Of a stretch of DNA of 64,000 nucleotides, positions 1 through 12,467 are shown piece by piece (position 1 is the first letter of the stretch; each line of letters opens with the position of its first letter). The position numbers and the translations under genes were made by a program. The stretch is from Bolinopsis microptera. Lineage: Eukaryota > Ctenophora > Tentaculata > Lobata > Bolinopsidae. Below the pieces are notes generated by a model, which made no database searches, was not told where the DNA came from, and worked only from the letters and a program-made list of their open reading frames with translations. The stretch spans positions 10,964,635 through 11,028,634 of the forward strand of contig NC_087079.1 of NCBI RefSeq assembly GCF_026151205.1, in the 5' to 3' direction.

Positions 1-1
1 T

Positions 2-1909
2 ATGCAGAACAAATTCCCGACCAACAGGAAGCATGTCAAGACCAACATCAACCAGCTAAGACGTAAGATCACAAAGAGACTCAGAGATATCAACAACCGC
101 AGTGCTGACACACTCGTCGAAGAGATAAACAACACAGACGACGCCCGGAGATACTTTGTAACTTTGGAGCCTCTAAGATACTCGCCAAAGGATATGTTAG
201 ACCAGCTCTAACCGTCCACAACTCTGCTGGGAATATCGCAGGTACTAATGAGGAGAAAGCGAGGAGTATTAAGGAGTACTTTGAAGCTGAGTTCAACGAC
301 GCTGATGAGCCCACCCTTCCTGCCTTCCTTGACCCCCCATCTAGCCTTAACAGTCCCATCACCGTTGCAGAGATAGAGAGAGCCATCAGTAAACTCAAGT
401 CTGGTAAAGCAGTGGGTATTGATAAAGTTCCTGGCGAGGTCATGAAAGCCCTGAACAACCCCCTCCTTCATGAGGAGCTAGCTAAAGTGTTCAACGAGTC
501 TTTCGAGAAAAACATTCACATTGAAGCAATAGGAGCATGCATCCTCACACCACTGGCTAAGCCTGGTAAAACTCGTGGCCCAGTGAAGTCGATACGACCA
601 TTGACCCTACTGAATGTCTCTAGAAAGATCCTGTCACTGATAGTGCTAAACAGAATAGAGAGAGCTGTGGACAACTTCACCGGACCGTTCCAAGCTGCCT
701 ACAAAGCTGGCAGGAGCTGTGCCGACCTAGTTTGGGCACAGAGCATGCTCATATCTGTAGTAATGAAGAAGGAGTTTGAATGGAACAAAGTGAGTATCGA
801 CATGTCAGCTGCCTTCAATACCATCCGCAGAGGTACAACAATCAGACTACTAGAAGCTGCAGGATGCTCCAGAGACGACCTGAGGCTTGTACAATACCTC
901 ATGGCTAACACCACTCTAGTAGTCAGAGTGTGTTCTACTGACTCAGAGATGTTCTCTTTCAACATAGGAGCCTCCCAAGGAGACAGCACAGCTGGTAAAT
1001 TGTTTACCCTCAATCTAGCTGGAGCTGTAGTGCACATAAGAGCAGTCCTCCCCTCAAGACCCAACCCTCCGATAGCCGATAACCACATGCCTCTTGAGTC
1101 CGGCTATTCAGACGATGTAGAGGAGATTGGTGAAGATATGGAGGAGTTACAGGATATCTTTCAGATCTCCAAGAATATTCTCAGTGAATGGAGTCTCTTT
1201 GTCAATGACACAAAGACAAAGTTTACCAGGGTGTATTTGGAAGAAGTTGGTGCCTGTGACGAGTGGGGTAATGAACTAAGAGGAAAAGAGGAGTGGAGAA
1301 ACGAGACGCTTCTTGGTACAAAGCTTGGATCAGAGCAGGATGTTACTAATAGAATAAATCGAAAGCTAACTCTGCCTTCTGGTCATTTGACAAGCTGTGG
1401 TGCCAGGGATCAGAGAGGAGTCAAATAACTGAGAAGAGAAAGATCAAACTCTACGACTCACTAGTAGTATCAGTGCTCCTGTACAACTGCTGCTGCTGGG
1501 CCGTACCTCAGCATGTTCTAGAGTCTGTAGATGTTGTTCAGAGGAAGCACCTCAAGCGCATCCTACACATCTATTGGCCTAGCTCAATATCTAATAAGGC
1601 CCTCTACGCTCGTACCCAGACCAGGCCCCTTTCCGAGAGAGTGGAAAAGGCACGGTGGACAATGCTAGGTCATGTTCTACGCAGTGACAACGACACGCCT
1701 GCCTACCAGTCTCTGTTATTTGCTACACTAGGATGTCAAACACTAAAGGGACGAGTGGGTAGACACAGGACTAATTTGTATGATATTATTGTAAAAAAGG
1801 ACCTATTTAAGAGACAAATTTATTTGAAAAATGAAGATGATTTTACCAACTTAGTGAACTTAGCAAGAGAGAGTAGGATGGAGGAGTTTATTTACTTTGA
1901 GACATATTG
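2..1909 (+). mobile_element. Degenerate 5'-truncated LINE, reverse transcriptase and C-terminal tail
   Basis: This is the 3' part of a non-LTR retrotransposon whose intact form would copy its RNA into DNA at a genomic nick. It is readable in three frames: 2-211, about 220-1370 and about 1370-1909. The middle part holds the RT core: a substrate motif around IRPLTLLNVSRKILS, a first catalytic block KVSIDMSAAFNTI, the GASQGDSTAGKLF block and YSDDV. The usual FD of the first block reads FN here. The last part contains the LINE-type tail ARWTMLGHVLRSDNDTPAYQ. Frameshifts near 210-220 and 1365-1375 make the copy inactive. The endonuclease end lies beyond the left edge or is lost. The clade is uncertain (RTE- or CR1-like). 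Confidence 0.85.
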
Positions 1910-1988
1910 AACGAATGAGTCTTCGTAAGCGTAAATAGGCCAGCACTTTGCTGAGCCTCTTTAGGTGCTCTTTTGTTTATAGATGTTA

Positions 1989-2005
1989 TTATATATATAT
2001 ATATA
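1989..2005. repeat. (TA)n microsatellite after the LINE
   Basis: A run of alternating T and A sits about 80 bases after the last LINE codon. Such runs are common at LINE 3' ends, so this probably marks or lies near the element's end. Confidence 0.7.
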
Positions 2006-2784
2006 GTTTAATGATAGACTAGATGCTGAAAACGGTTAACGGAAGATATTCAAATGAGCTGCATTGTCACGACAGTTACTGCATTAGAAATTCGAATTCT
2101 GTTTAAACCCAAGCCATTCAACTATTGTCTATTATAGTCTAAAACTTGACGCCAGATATTCATCGGAATGTTTTAAATTACATACTGAGTATGTGATTTA
2201 AAACAGTATGTCATATGTGACAACTGACATACTCTAATTTTATCGTTTAGATTTTAAATGCTGCAATTAAAACATAATCTTGATGCTATGAGCTATCATA
2301 CTCTATATTCACAACCCTTAATCTTTTATTCTTATCTTTATTTGATAAAGAAAATATATCAAAGATCCACCGACAAAAAGCGCGGTTAAGTTTTGGTGAC
2401 GGCTTCAAGCTGTCGTCGAAACATTTTATTAAATACTTTTCAAATTCTGCAGAGCAAGCACAGATCAATATTTTATTATTCAAAAGCTTAATAATGAAAC
2501 AAAGACAACGCCCATCCAAACATTATTTGTAAATCACTTTCAAGTCAGCTGGTTTATCGTATTAGCCCAATCCTTTTATTAGATCCTTTTTCTTTTGTTC
2601 CTGAGATAGGTAGAAATAGACAACATACCTATCGGGCACTTGAAGCGTCTAGTTCTTAGATTTAATCTCTTTGTATTTGAGTTCCATTTAATTGGTCCAC
2701 GTACGTTCGTTTATTCGATCCAACTCTGTCCTCTAGTCATGCGAAATAAAACGACTTCATTCTTTTAGAATTCTAAGATGAGAA

Positions 2785-2847
2785 GTACGTACCGTACCCG
2801 GCTTAAAGTACGTACGGTACGAAGTTTTTTATTAGTACGTACCGTAC
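2785..2847. repeat. Cluster of GTACGTACCGTAC-type palindromic motifs
   Basis: Three 13-base motifs made of GTAC/CGTAC steps occur at 2785-2797, 2808-2820 and 2835-2847. The middle one has the last CCG/CGG step inverted. Related forms appear near 2699 and 3209. Each is nearly self-complementary, so adjacent copies can pair with each other. Confidence 0.75.
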
Positions 2848-3314
2848 AACCACTTTAAAGTACGACATTTTTCCGAAAAAAATGGTGTCCATTTTTTACC
2901 TTATTTTTCTATTGTTGTAAAATTGGCTGCAGGTATGTATGCAATTTTCAAACCACGATTTTGGTGCCAGTGAATGCTAAAGTCGAATTAAACAAGTTTT
3001 AAGACAATAAATTAATTTGAATAACTGCAATTATACTCAATAGGAGTACGCGTACAGTCATACCATTCTAATGATAGAAATATGAATGCGGCGACTTAAG
3101 TTTAGGTGTGCCCGTAGCGCCATTTCAAGTGTTCCTGTTATTATTTTTTCACGAAAGTCGGACTTCCCTCGAAAACCCATACATCGTACTTTATAACCAA
3201 TTTCATTAGTACGTAACGTACGAACTTATCAGCATAGTTTTAGATCTGCTCTTTTATTACCGATACGGTGGAGGATAGACAAGAAATCTATTTAGTATTG
3301 AGTATGTCTCTCTA

Positions 3315-3432
3315 GTCTAGTATCCTTCAATAACCTACACTCGGACTCTTCAGACTTCAAGCGTCTAGTATCCTTCAATAACCTACATTCGGACGCTTCA
3401 ACTTCTAGTATCCTTCAAGTTCAATAACCTTT
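3315..3432 (+). repeat. Imperfect tandem repeat, 40-48-base unit, about 2.5 copies
   Basis: The phrase CTAGTATCCTTCAATAACCT recurs three times (starting near 3317, 3365 and 3405), with CGGACTCTTCA / CGGACGCTTCA between copies. The third copy carries a small insertion. No coding potential is seen. Confidence 0.8.
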
Positions 3433-4276
3433 TTCAGTCGCAACGGACTTCAAAGGCAACGCTTTGCTTTTGAATAACATTTATGATGTCCGTTTGGCAT
3501 TTATGCTAATGTTCTTGAAATAGTTTAAGCTTCGTTTTTACCATGTAATTATTATGATAATATATTACCTAACTATTTTCCCTTTTAAATAATGATAATG
3601 AGTATAAACCGAACTTGTAATTTTCAAATGAGTCATTAAGTCATTACATATTTGTAAAACTCTGAATATAGAACGATTATCTATATATAAAGGGACTAGC
3701 TTTTCATTTAGCTCATGATTCACTATAACAAGACATTATCAACTAAACAAATAGACGTCGTTAAATCATTTACCTTTTGCCGTTTAAGACATCTATTGTT
3801 ATTTAGTTAGTGTACAGCTGTCGTAAACAACCACTTTCTAAGCTTCTGCGTGGAAAAATTTGATTAGTGAATAACTGTCTCAATAACTGTTTATCAACAA
3901 ACAGGCCGGGAGACACATAATAATAATCATACAATTTATTTCCTCCATTCTCATTCCCCAATCCATAATATGGAGTAATCGAGCTGGTTTAGCCGTGAAC
4001 TCCATTAGTATCTTGATGGACACCTCAAGAAAAACGTGACAACTGTTTACCCAGAGATTTGGGTAACAATGTACACACGTGGGCCGACTGCTCCTTTATA
4101 CATATAATGATAGCCTCATGAGCCACAATAAGATAGTATAAGTAATGGCAATGATGTTGGTTTTCTGTACCCACAGACATGACCACCTAATACTGGACTA
4201 ACGACATTATCGCTTGCAGCACACTTGATAGCTAACATGTCTTTTAAAGCCGGCGGTACCGTGGTATGAACCATAA

Positions 4277-4320
4277 TTAACGGTAAAAAAGGCCGGGATT
4301 TAACGGTAAAAAACAACCGG
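4277..4320 (+). repeat. Short tandem duplication, about 22 bases, 2 copies
   Basis: TTAACGGTAAAAAA followed by a CCGG-ending tail occurs twice in a row with few differences. Confidence 0.65.
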
Positions 4321-5742
4321 AAGTTTAAACTGTATTTTTGATGTTTTGTTAAACGTTTAAGACTTTAGACGTGCTATGAAGGTAGATTATGATAGCTCAA
4401 GCCAGAGGCATGATCAGGCTGTAAGATGGACTGGAGGCACGTGCAGAGACGTGGAAAAATATCGTTTATAGCTCCACTGCTCCAGGTTTAGGGCTCCAAC
4501 TTACAGATCATGTCACTGAAAGAACAAAGAAGTTGGCTCCGTTCATCACTGAACAGGCCAATATCTCGTATTAAGTCGTTAGTGCTTTTGATTTCAGGAG
4601 TTGCCATTTTTATATATTCTACATCATTGTGGTGTTTACAGCCTTAAGGTTGGCTATTTTTTAAGGGTTGTATCACTTGTAACTGGTAAGGATGAGTACT
4701 GCTTGAGACGGAACCAGTATGAGTATCTGTAATTGCCAATTGGAGACGATAACTCTGACGTTCAGCCTTTTTGGAGTTTACTTACGGTCTCGGATGACTT
4801 AAATAAAGTAAATTGAGCTTTTAGATGTTCACTTTCAAGAGAGATTATATATTACGATTACACATTTCGACTCCGAAACTTTTATTTGTAATTTCTCACA
4901 TTGTGTTTGATAGTTGCGCCCAGCCAGCAAGTTCTGAAGAATCGCTCCTCAAAATTAGGAGTTAGACGGTATTTGTTCTAACACCAGTATAATGTGCGGT
5001 CAATAGTTTACAAGTTTACAAGTTTACAATCCAACACTTTACTTGTTAAGAGGGTTTACTAGGTTGCAACCTGTCGGAATTGCTTTGGTTACAATAGCTG
5101 TCAGCCGTTGAAGCCTTTGCAGGACCTCAAACGATCAGATACCTGCAGCGATTTAAAAAATATGAAAAGATAGATTCATATCGCAAGCTATAGTCCCAGA
5201 GCTATCTCTCATCACTTCTTGAAGTAGCGACGATATCGTGTCATCCTCTACCAGGACATTAGTCGGGTATATAGCTGCAGGTAAAACGCGTCAAGTTTAA
5301 TAGCCTCAACTGATCCCGTCTCGGTCTATCACAAATCATCAGTTCATTACCACACTCTTCGCTTTTTAACTTTCACGGATCTAGAGACTTGATATTATCT
5401 GTCTTTCTCATGCTATAATACTTCCACCATGAGGAATGAGGATGCTTTTTAATCGTGAACAGCTCCGCTGATTTTCCCGAAAATGGATTGCCTTAATGTG
5501 ATTTTGTGATAAAATAGGTTTGATGTTCCGAAGTTGCTTCAATAACACTATGTAAAGTCACAAAGCGGAAAGCCACATTGATATAGAATCTTCCATTGAA
5601 CCCTCATTACTTCCATTTAAGTTGGGGAAGATAAATTGAATTTCATCAAATCAAGGCTCTCTTATTCAATTGATCCTCAATCCCTGGTCTCCATTCCATT
5701 TTATGGTTGAGTACTCTTCATGTTCCAGTAGAATGATGATAT

Positions 5743-5796
5743 TACCCTCAGAGTAGGTAGCCAGCTGACTACCCTCAGAGTAGGTAGCCAGCTGAC
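5743..5796 (+). repeat. Perfect 27-base tandem duplication
   Basis: A 27-base unit beginning TACCCTCAGAGTAGG and ending CCAGCTGAC is present twice, back to back (5743-5769 and 5770-5796). Identity suggests a recent slippage event. Confidence 0.85.
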
Positions 5797-7039
5797 AACC
5801 CTCCCAGGACTGAAGTGAGGTAGCGTGATGTACCAGTTGTCTAAGCAAAGCTTTAGGAAGCGTAATAATTAGTTAACTCCCGTGTGGATCTCAACATGTT
5901 GCCTCGTTACTACCTCGTGGTAGTGAGCCCACCCTGGATATTACCATAGTTAGCGACTACCAGCACTCATGTTTCCTTCATTAACCTCCTGTTATTAACA
6001 ACAACACGCAGATATATATACAGGCCACAATCAGGTATGTACCGAGCTGCTCGGTACAATGCAATACATCGCCACGTTATCAACTTGTTGCCCTTAGCAC
6101 ACTTACATATATCAGCCTAACTCTTCTTGATAAATGCGCTGCAATTAAACGGCCGATGAGACTCCTTTATAATGCCCATTATAATAGATCATGATCCTCA
6201 TCGTGGCTGTCAACAACGTTATTGTCCTTTATTGGTAAACTGTATCGATCACAATGTTTACCCTTTCTGGTTATTTCTTGTTTTATATATCGAGATATAC
6301 TAGACGAGCATGCACTGCTCTGATAGGCTAGTGTTTAGTCTTGGTTATCAGTCTTGAGTCCTGGTTACATAGTCCCTGGGTATCATCCGTCTACCATCGA
6401 GGTATGGGCGATAGAATATAAGAATAGGGTTACGACGATTTCGCTTAGTAATAGCGTCAAGCTTTAGTATCAGTCAGCGTCTTTGCAGTAAACCATTTAA
6501 CGCGCCTGTTTAACGCTCAGTTAGTCTACTAAAGAATATTATATTTAATAGTGGGCTTATTCTTTATTTAATGCTTTTAAAAATCTATTTATAGATTTTG
6601 TAGTTGATGAACTGGGTTTAAACTCTATCTGATCGTTTGCTTTAGTTTACAATTTTCTCTAAGATTAACTCCAATTGTTAAAACTATACGCCAACTAAAA
6701 TGACCACGGTTGCAATTATAACGGCACAGTATCGCATGCAGGTTATCTTAATTAGACTATTAAACGGACGTAGAATACACATCATGCAGGCTATTGAGCA
6801 ATGTTATTGGGTATCCCTAGCAATTGCTACAGAATTGGCTTGTGGTCAACAAAACAGCCGAGTTGAAATTTGATTGTACAAAAAATTTAGATGAAATCGT
6901 ACAGATGAGCCAATAGTCGGGCAGGAGCTCTGGCCACTGTTTACAGAGCTCCCGAGATTTACTCTAGTGATTCAGATTAATCGATTTGTTCTGTAATAGA
7001 ACGCAATTTGATATAATGATGTTATTTCGTGCTTTTATA

Positions 7040-7083
7040 ATCTTTGCCAAACGTTGTGATATATCACAACGTTTGGCGAAGAT
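7040..7083. repeat. 44-base near-perfect palindrome (hairpin)
   Basis: The sequence is self-complementary about the centre at 7061/7062 (GATATATC). A 32-base perfect core (7046-7077) is extended by six further paired positions after a single T/G position, which would still pair as a wobble in RNA. There is essentially no loop. No gene is close by. Confidence 0.9.
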
Positions 7084-9169
7084 ATACATAATACACTGTA
7101 TGTTGCCGTTTTAAGTTCCTTATTTGGATTTTAGTTTGCACGGGCTTGCGTTAATTTAATTAATGAGATGATTTTGTTGCTAACTGACACAGTATGGGAC
7201 CAGCTTCAGTACGTGGGTGCAACCCTGTACCTGGTACTTACTGGTAGGATTTGTCGCTGATTTGCCTTGATTTGCGAGAGATCATGACTTTTAGTATATT
7301 AAATTTAAATATATTGTAATTATGGATTGCACTGTGGACACAGTAGTCAATGACATTGCCTTTCATTAACCCTCGATTATTGAATTTTCGCACCATTCAC
7401 CGACCATTTATCGTCCAATTTACTCCAACAACTCAATAACAAGAGAATCTATTGAAGTATGAAAACGATTGACCTGTCAAATTTGACAATATAATAGCCA
7501 AACATCTGCTTCCAACCAAAATCTGATGCATGATCGGTATTGTATTGACATGATCTCCGGAATTATATCTGCAAAAACCATCATAATATAACATTACCGG
7601 TAGACTCCAGTCTTCAGAAAAACAGATAATTGATTTCATGTCCTCTAAGCTCTAGCCATCCACAGACATTAAATATCATCTATAAATACACATCAGACAG
7701 CCCAACGACCCCCTGCCGACCACCTTATCCCAAACCAACCAACCCCAGGTAACGCAGTAACGCAGTGATTAGCCTTGATACTAACGTCAGATCTATCACT
7801 GTATTGTCAATTTATAAAGACAACCCGACCCCGAACCTGGTAAGTGTTGTGATGAAGAATTGACCCGGTTGTGTTTAGTCCCCCGTTTATCTGGAGCCGG
7901 ATCTCTGGTTATCACATATTTACATATCACACACGCACCAGACACTGTGGTAAGACACAGGATTACGTTCTGATAGGTCTGTCAGCTCGGATACTTGCCA
8001 AACTCACCCCAGCCCTGGACACTGGACAGCAGTCAGGGGGAGGAGGCGACAAAGCAACATTTTAGCCCGCTGCATATAATATTGGATGATGTAGTCTCAG
8101 TTCTTAGGCCGTCCACCAGATGGTCCAACATTCCCTGGCCGCATTCATTAGTGCCCTCCCCCACCAATGTGCTGCTAGGATACCATTGGAGTTAGTGTTG
8201 CTATGTTACCTCACTAAACTGCCCCCACCTACCTTTAACTACCACTCGTCTGATCTGCACGTATAACCTAGCTAAACTTCGTTTTGCACCCATGAACCAC
8301 ATCAGATCTACGTTAATTCGCGAGGTTTTTTGTTTGATAAGAGCCACATTGAGACGAGGTGTAATTGGTAATGGTTTGTTGGGATCCTAACGACTACTTT
8401 ATTGTGTGGTGTCACCACAACCTGCAAGTGTTGAAGAACACCGCGTGGTTGGCAAATGATCACCATATTATTGTACACCGTGCTTTTCATTTTCCATGAG
8501 TTAGATCAAGATGATTACTGACTCTTTCTCCGCATTGGATAATATGTGCCCTCTCTTACTTCGTTCATTCGTACAATCTTACAATGTTTAATGCTTCTCT
8601 ATAGTTCTATTGTGTTGTGCAAAAAGGTTTATTCCAAATTGTGACGTCACATCAACAGAATTATAAACGGTTTACTTTGTTTAGAACTAAATAATTACTT
8701 AATTGATTTAGATCAATACAAATAATCTATTATTATCATTGATACCTATTATGTATTAGGCACACAATATAATGCACAATGGTCGTGATAATATACTCAT
8801 ATTTAATATTTATATAGCTATATCTCTCTCTACATGTGCTCGTTGGTGATATCAAATCCAATGTTGAATTATTGATGGCTCTGCACAGCATGGATTTATG
8901 ACGATATGTAGTAATTGGCAGTGATAGCATATTTAGGGTCATAATTAATTAACTACAAATATTACTGCTTCCCGACCCCGTCGAGAGTTAAATTAGAGAG
9001 ATAACTACAGGCCACAGGGTGGCTCAGAAGTAACTGCCTTTAATAATTCAAGTAATTCGTGTCAGATTATTGATTATAATAATATTGGTACCTAGAAGCT
9101 ATATACAGTAAGCTATAAGATTTTATCAAGTTTGCAGCTATCGTCATATTTACGTGCGCTAACCTACTT

Positions 9170-9270
9170 CAGCTCCATTTAACGTAGGAGTCCTTTTTTG
9201 GTGATGTTAGATATACCAGATACCTACTTCAGCTCTATTTAATTAAAGACTCCGTAATCCGTATTTGGTG
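9170..9270 (+). repeat. Diverged direct repeat pair, about 45 bases
   Basis: CCTACTTCAGCTC followed by ATTTAA, then GACTCC or GAGTCC, then TTTGGTGA, occurs at about 9172-9212 and again at about 9221-9270 with substitutions and indels. No function is apparent. Confidence 0.6.
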
Positions 9271-10784
9271 ACATTTCTGCTATTTATTCAACTTTGATTT
9301 CCTGCGAAATATTGAATATTAAGGAAGATACGATCAAAGACTTTGAATTACAGTAGCTTTACTGCTCTAGAACCTTATTCTACTGGAAACATCATTGCAT
9401 ACAAGCTTTTAGTTAATTCATTTATTCAGTGTTACGGATTCCGTCGAAGCCCGTTTTTCAATAAGCGCTAATAGAGTAACAAAGTTCACGCTGCAGATTT
9501 ACAGAATATCCAATAAAATATACTTGAAAATGTCTGACCACTTTGTCTCGTTTCAATTGGTGACTTAACTAGCTGGCTGCTAGATTTTTTTTAACGCATA
9601 TTTGTTTATTCGCCAACTATTTACAACACTACAAATCTATTACATTTATTGAGAATTATGTAACGTGATGGAAATATTTTAAACGGGTCATATCCTGTCC
9701 AAACCCAGGGTGCATAACACGAAGAATTTGTTGTAACTTTGTATGAAAAGCATTAATAATACATGGTAAAACCGGGGCCTCTAGTATTTATAGTTAACCC
9801 ATCTAGCAGTTTTAATATGACATTCCAAAATACAGGTTTGCAAATTTCTATTGTATATTCCTTATGTTGAGCCCTTTCCTTCTTTGGAAGGCGAATTTGT
9901 CAATTTGAGTGTGAGATGAATTATATCACCAAGATAATCAGTTTGTGCTAAATTCCTTTGTTTTAACCACCTGGTCGACTCCAACACAGAGTCAAGGTCG
10001 ATTTAGTCACCTTTAACACATTTACGGTAAAATAAACGATGCCGTTTCGTGCTTCATATCAATTTTAACATAACGATCTGGTAAGCCAGGTGTTTTAAAG
10101 CTTCGCTCGTGGGATTGTTCGTTGTTCGTTTCTCTTTTACGCGATTTAGACGAGGTCTTCTACAAGGTCTTGCTTTCAGAGCGATGGAGTATTTGGGTAT
10201 TAGTACAGATCATAATATCAGGTGCTGCAGCCACATATTGATACCAAAGCACTAATGATGTTTAAACGTTATCGTCTACTATCTAAATTACATGCCAAGA
10301 TTTTACGGTTTTATTTATGCATAACGGACATTTTTATTACTTTTCATAAATTTTAATTTGGAGCCCTCTCCGAGAAACGTGATTTTTGGCAAATCCCAGT
10401 CAAAAATTGCCGAAGTTTGTCCGTCGGTGCCTCCTTTTCTATAAACTGGTGAATGACGTGGTGCTAATCGTCCTCTTGCCAGACGCTGTCATTTTAACAA
10501 ACATTGCTCCATAAAAACACTTCGTCTTTAGCTAGCGGATATTTTGTGATTGATTATGCGCCAGGAAAACGATTTGTCTTTAGTTGGAGAATATACATTT
10601 TATTTTTTGCATTCTTAACCCACAATAAAAAGCTATACATTAAATATGTATATTTAATGTTATTTTTAAAGCTATATATTCTACATAATATAATGATGAA
10701 AATCTCAATTCAATATTCAAACTATCGGCTATTGATAATTTTACAAATCTCTACCCTAGGTATTATAGCAAGACAAAGTAAATT

Positions 10785-11888
10785 ATGGCTGAAGATGCCT
10801 TCCCAACGGATGGAGGATTGCTGGCTACTACAGACTACCTGAGTCCGAAGCCGTACGGTAACCACATGGAAGTAGTAATAGGAGTGGCGTACATCATCCT
10901 CATGATAATCGGAATACCTTCCAACATCGTGTCTGTTATCCACTTCACCCAACAGAGTGCGAGGTCGAGGTCAACACGGGAGTACTTCAAATGGGTTTAC
11001 TCCAACATTGCTGTGGTCGACCTTCTCATCACTATCTTCTGCTTCCCTGTCATAGCGGTGTTCCTGGACAGCAAACGTGATTCAATCTTCTTCCACAACG
11101 ACATGTTCTGCAAGTTCTGGGGCTTCCTTTGGGAGGTGCTGCCGTACTACTCAGTGTTTCTAGTACTGGTGCTCAGTATCTCCCGCATGCTCATTCTTGT
11201 TAAACCAATGACAGTGCTCAGCAAGAGACTTCTCTTCTTTACTCTGGCCATTTACAATATTTTACTGATCTCAGCCAAGGTAACTTTCTACATGGCAGAC
11301 ATAACCCAGATTGACTTCACCAAAAGAGACACTCTATGTATTCTAACGTACGTTGCTGACAATGCTGGTATTTACCCTGTGTACACGTTTTTCAACATAA
11401 TCCTCCTAGCAGTACCCATAATCCCTATCTGTATAAGCTGTGTATTATCTATTTCCCGCATGTACAAGTCATCCCAAGCAGTCCGCGGCACCAGGAAGTT
11501 GTCTAGCAACATTTCTAGACGAGTGAGCGTCAAGAAGTCCCAGATGCGGCATCGGAGAGCCACTATAACAGTTATCATTATGACGGCAACCTACATTGTG
11601 TGCAACATTCCCGTTTTTCTCAACTATGTCCTCTACGGTGTGTGGAGTGCTCTGACATGGACCACTGCGCCTGACTACACATCATTTTATAATACCACAT
11701 TCATGTTTTATTACAGCTGGAACAGCTGTCTGGTGTTGATGGTGCTGACAAATGCAGTGCTAAACCCCATAATTTATGTAACCAGGATGAAGGAGTTTAG
11801 ACTGTTTGTAGTTGGTAAGTTTCATAGTATGTTTCGGGATAACGTTAGAGATGTTACACATTATGATCAAACTGAGTCCCTTTCTTAG
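10785..11888 (+). CDS. Class A (rhodopsin-family) G protein-coupled receptor, intronless
   Basis: This is a 367-residue plasma-membrane receptor predicted to signal through heterotrimeric G proteins; the ligand cannot be told. Seven hydrophobic segments fit at about 29-53, 70-93, 113-137, 150-170, 196-221, 258-283 and 305-331. Family marks are N47 in TM1, D79 in TM2 (VVDLL), C109 before TM3 and C185 in extracellular loop 2 (probable disulfide), CNIPVF in TM6 in place of CWxP, and NPIIY at 327-331 in TM7. The DRY motif at the end of TM3 is replaced by SRM (133-135). N303 (NTT) lies in the third extracellular loop. The basic third loop (about 225-258) contains SRRVS. The ATG at 10785 gives a standard extracellular N-terminus. 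The length is normal for the family and there are no stops or frameshifts. A neuropeptide- or monoamine-like orphan receptor is plausible; the subfamily is unresolved. Confidence 0.93.
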   Translation: MAEDAFPTDGGLLATTDYLSPKPYGNHMEVVIGVAYIILMIIGIPSNIVSVIHFTQQSARSRSTREYFKWVYSNIAVVDLLITIFCFPVIAVFLDSKRDSIFFHNDMFCKFWGFLWEVLPYYSVFLVLVLSISRMLILVKPMTVLSKRLLFFTLAIYNILLISAKVTFYMADITQIDFTKRDTLCILTYVADNAGIYPVYTFFNIILLAVPIIPICISCVLSISRMYKSSQAVRGTRKLSSNISRRVSVKKSQMRHRRATITVIIMTATYIVCNIPVFLNYVLYGVWSALTWTTAPDYTSFYNTTFMFYYSWNSCLVLMVLTNAVLNPIIYVTRMKEFRLFVVGKFHSMFRDNVRDVTHYDQTESLS

Positions 11889-12461
11889 GTTAATTGTCTT
11901 TAAATAGACATTGCTAAGCACTGATATTCTCATTTTTGATTATGATTTCTATTCATGTAGACTTATCACTACTCCTTACTTATAACCGCCGAAATACACT
12001 ATCAAAGGATGATTATATTGCGAACCTGAATCCCAAAGCGATTTGAAAATGTGTAATGATAATTATGTTAGGTAGCATACCAATTACAGTTTGATAACTG
12101 TAAGTGATTCTTGAAGATTTCCTGTGTGTATAAATTTGACCCATATAAATTTAAATATCTTAAGGTTATCATTTCTATATAGCATAACTTACATAATTCT
12201 GTGATGCATAATGTAATGTACTACAGTCCTCTTTAACATCTTGACTAAGCTGTAGTCCAAGAAAAATGTAGATGATGATTTTAAAATGTAAATGATATAC
12301 ACAGTTGTAGTATGAAGTCAGTAACCTTAAATTAATATTACGAGCCTTATTACCTTTTTGCTTTGAATGTTATTATACTGTAGTTACAGACTTTCCCTAA
12401 TTTTACTTAATTTTGCACTATCCTGAAATTTCTGCACAGGAATTTGTATCATGTGTCAAGC

Positions 12462-12467
12462 AATAAA
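12462..12467 (+). promoter_or_regulatory. Candidate polyadenylation signal for the receptor gene
   Basis: AATAAA lies about 570 bases after the receptor stop codon, on the same strand, in AT-rich DNA followed by T-rich sequence. It is the clearest such signal downstream, but no transcript data confirm it. Confidence 0.4.

Larger units (their letters stand above)
2010..10784. other. Intergenic DNA without recognisable genes
   Basis: All reading frames here are short and none shows a recognisable domain or convincing exon. The stretch is AT-rich and holds scattered small tandem and inverted repeats, listed separately (2785-2847, 3315-3432, 4277-4320, 5743-5796, 7040-7083, 9170-9270). Regulatory DNA for the receptor gene at 10785 may lie at its right end, but I cannot point to a site. 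Confidence 0.6.
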
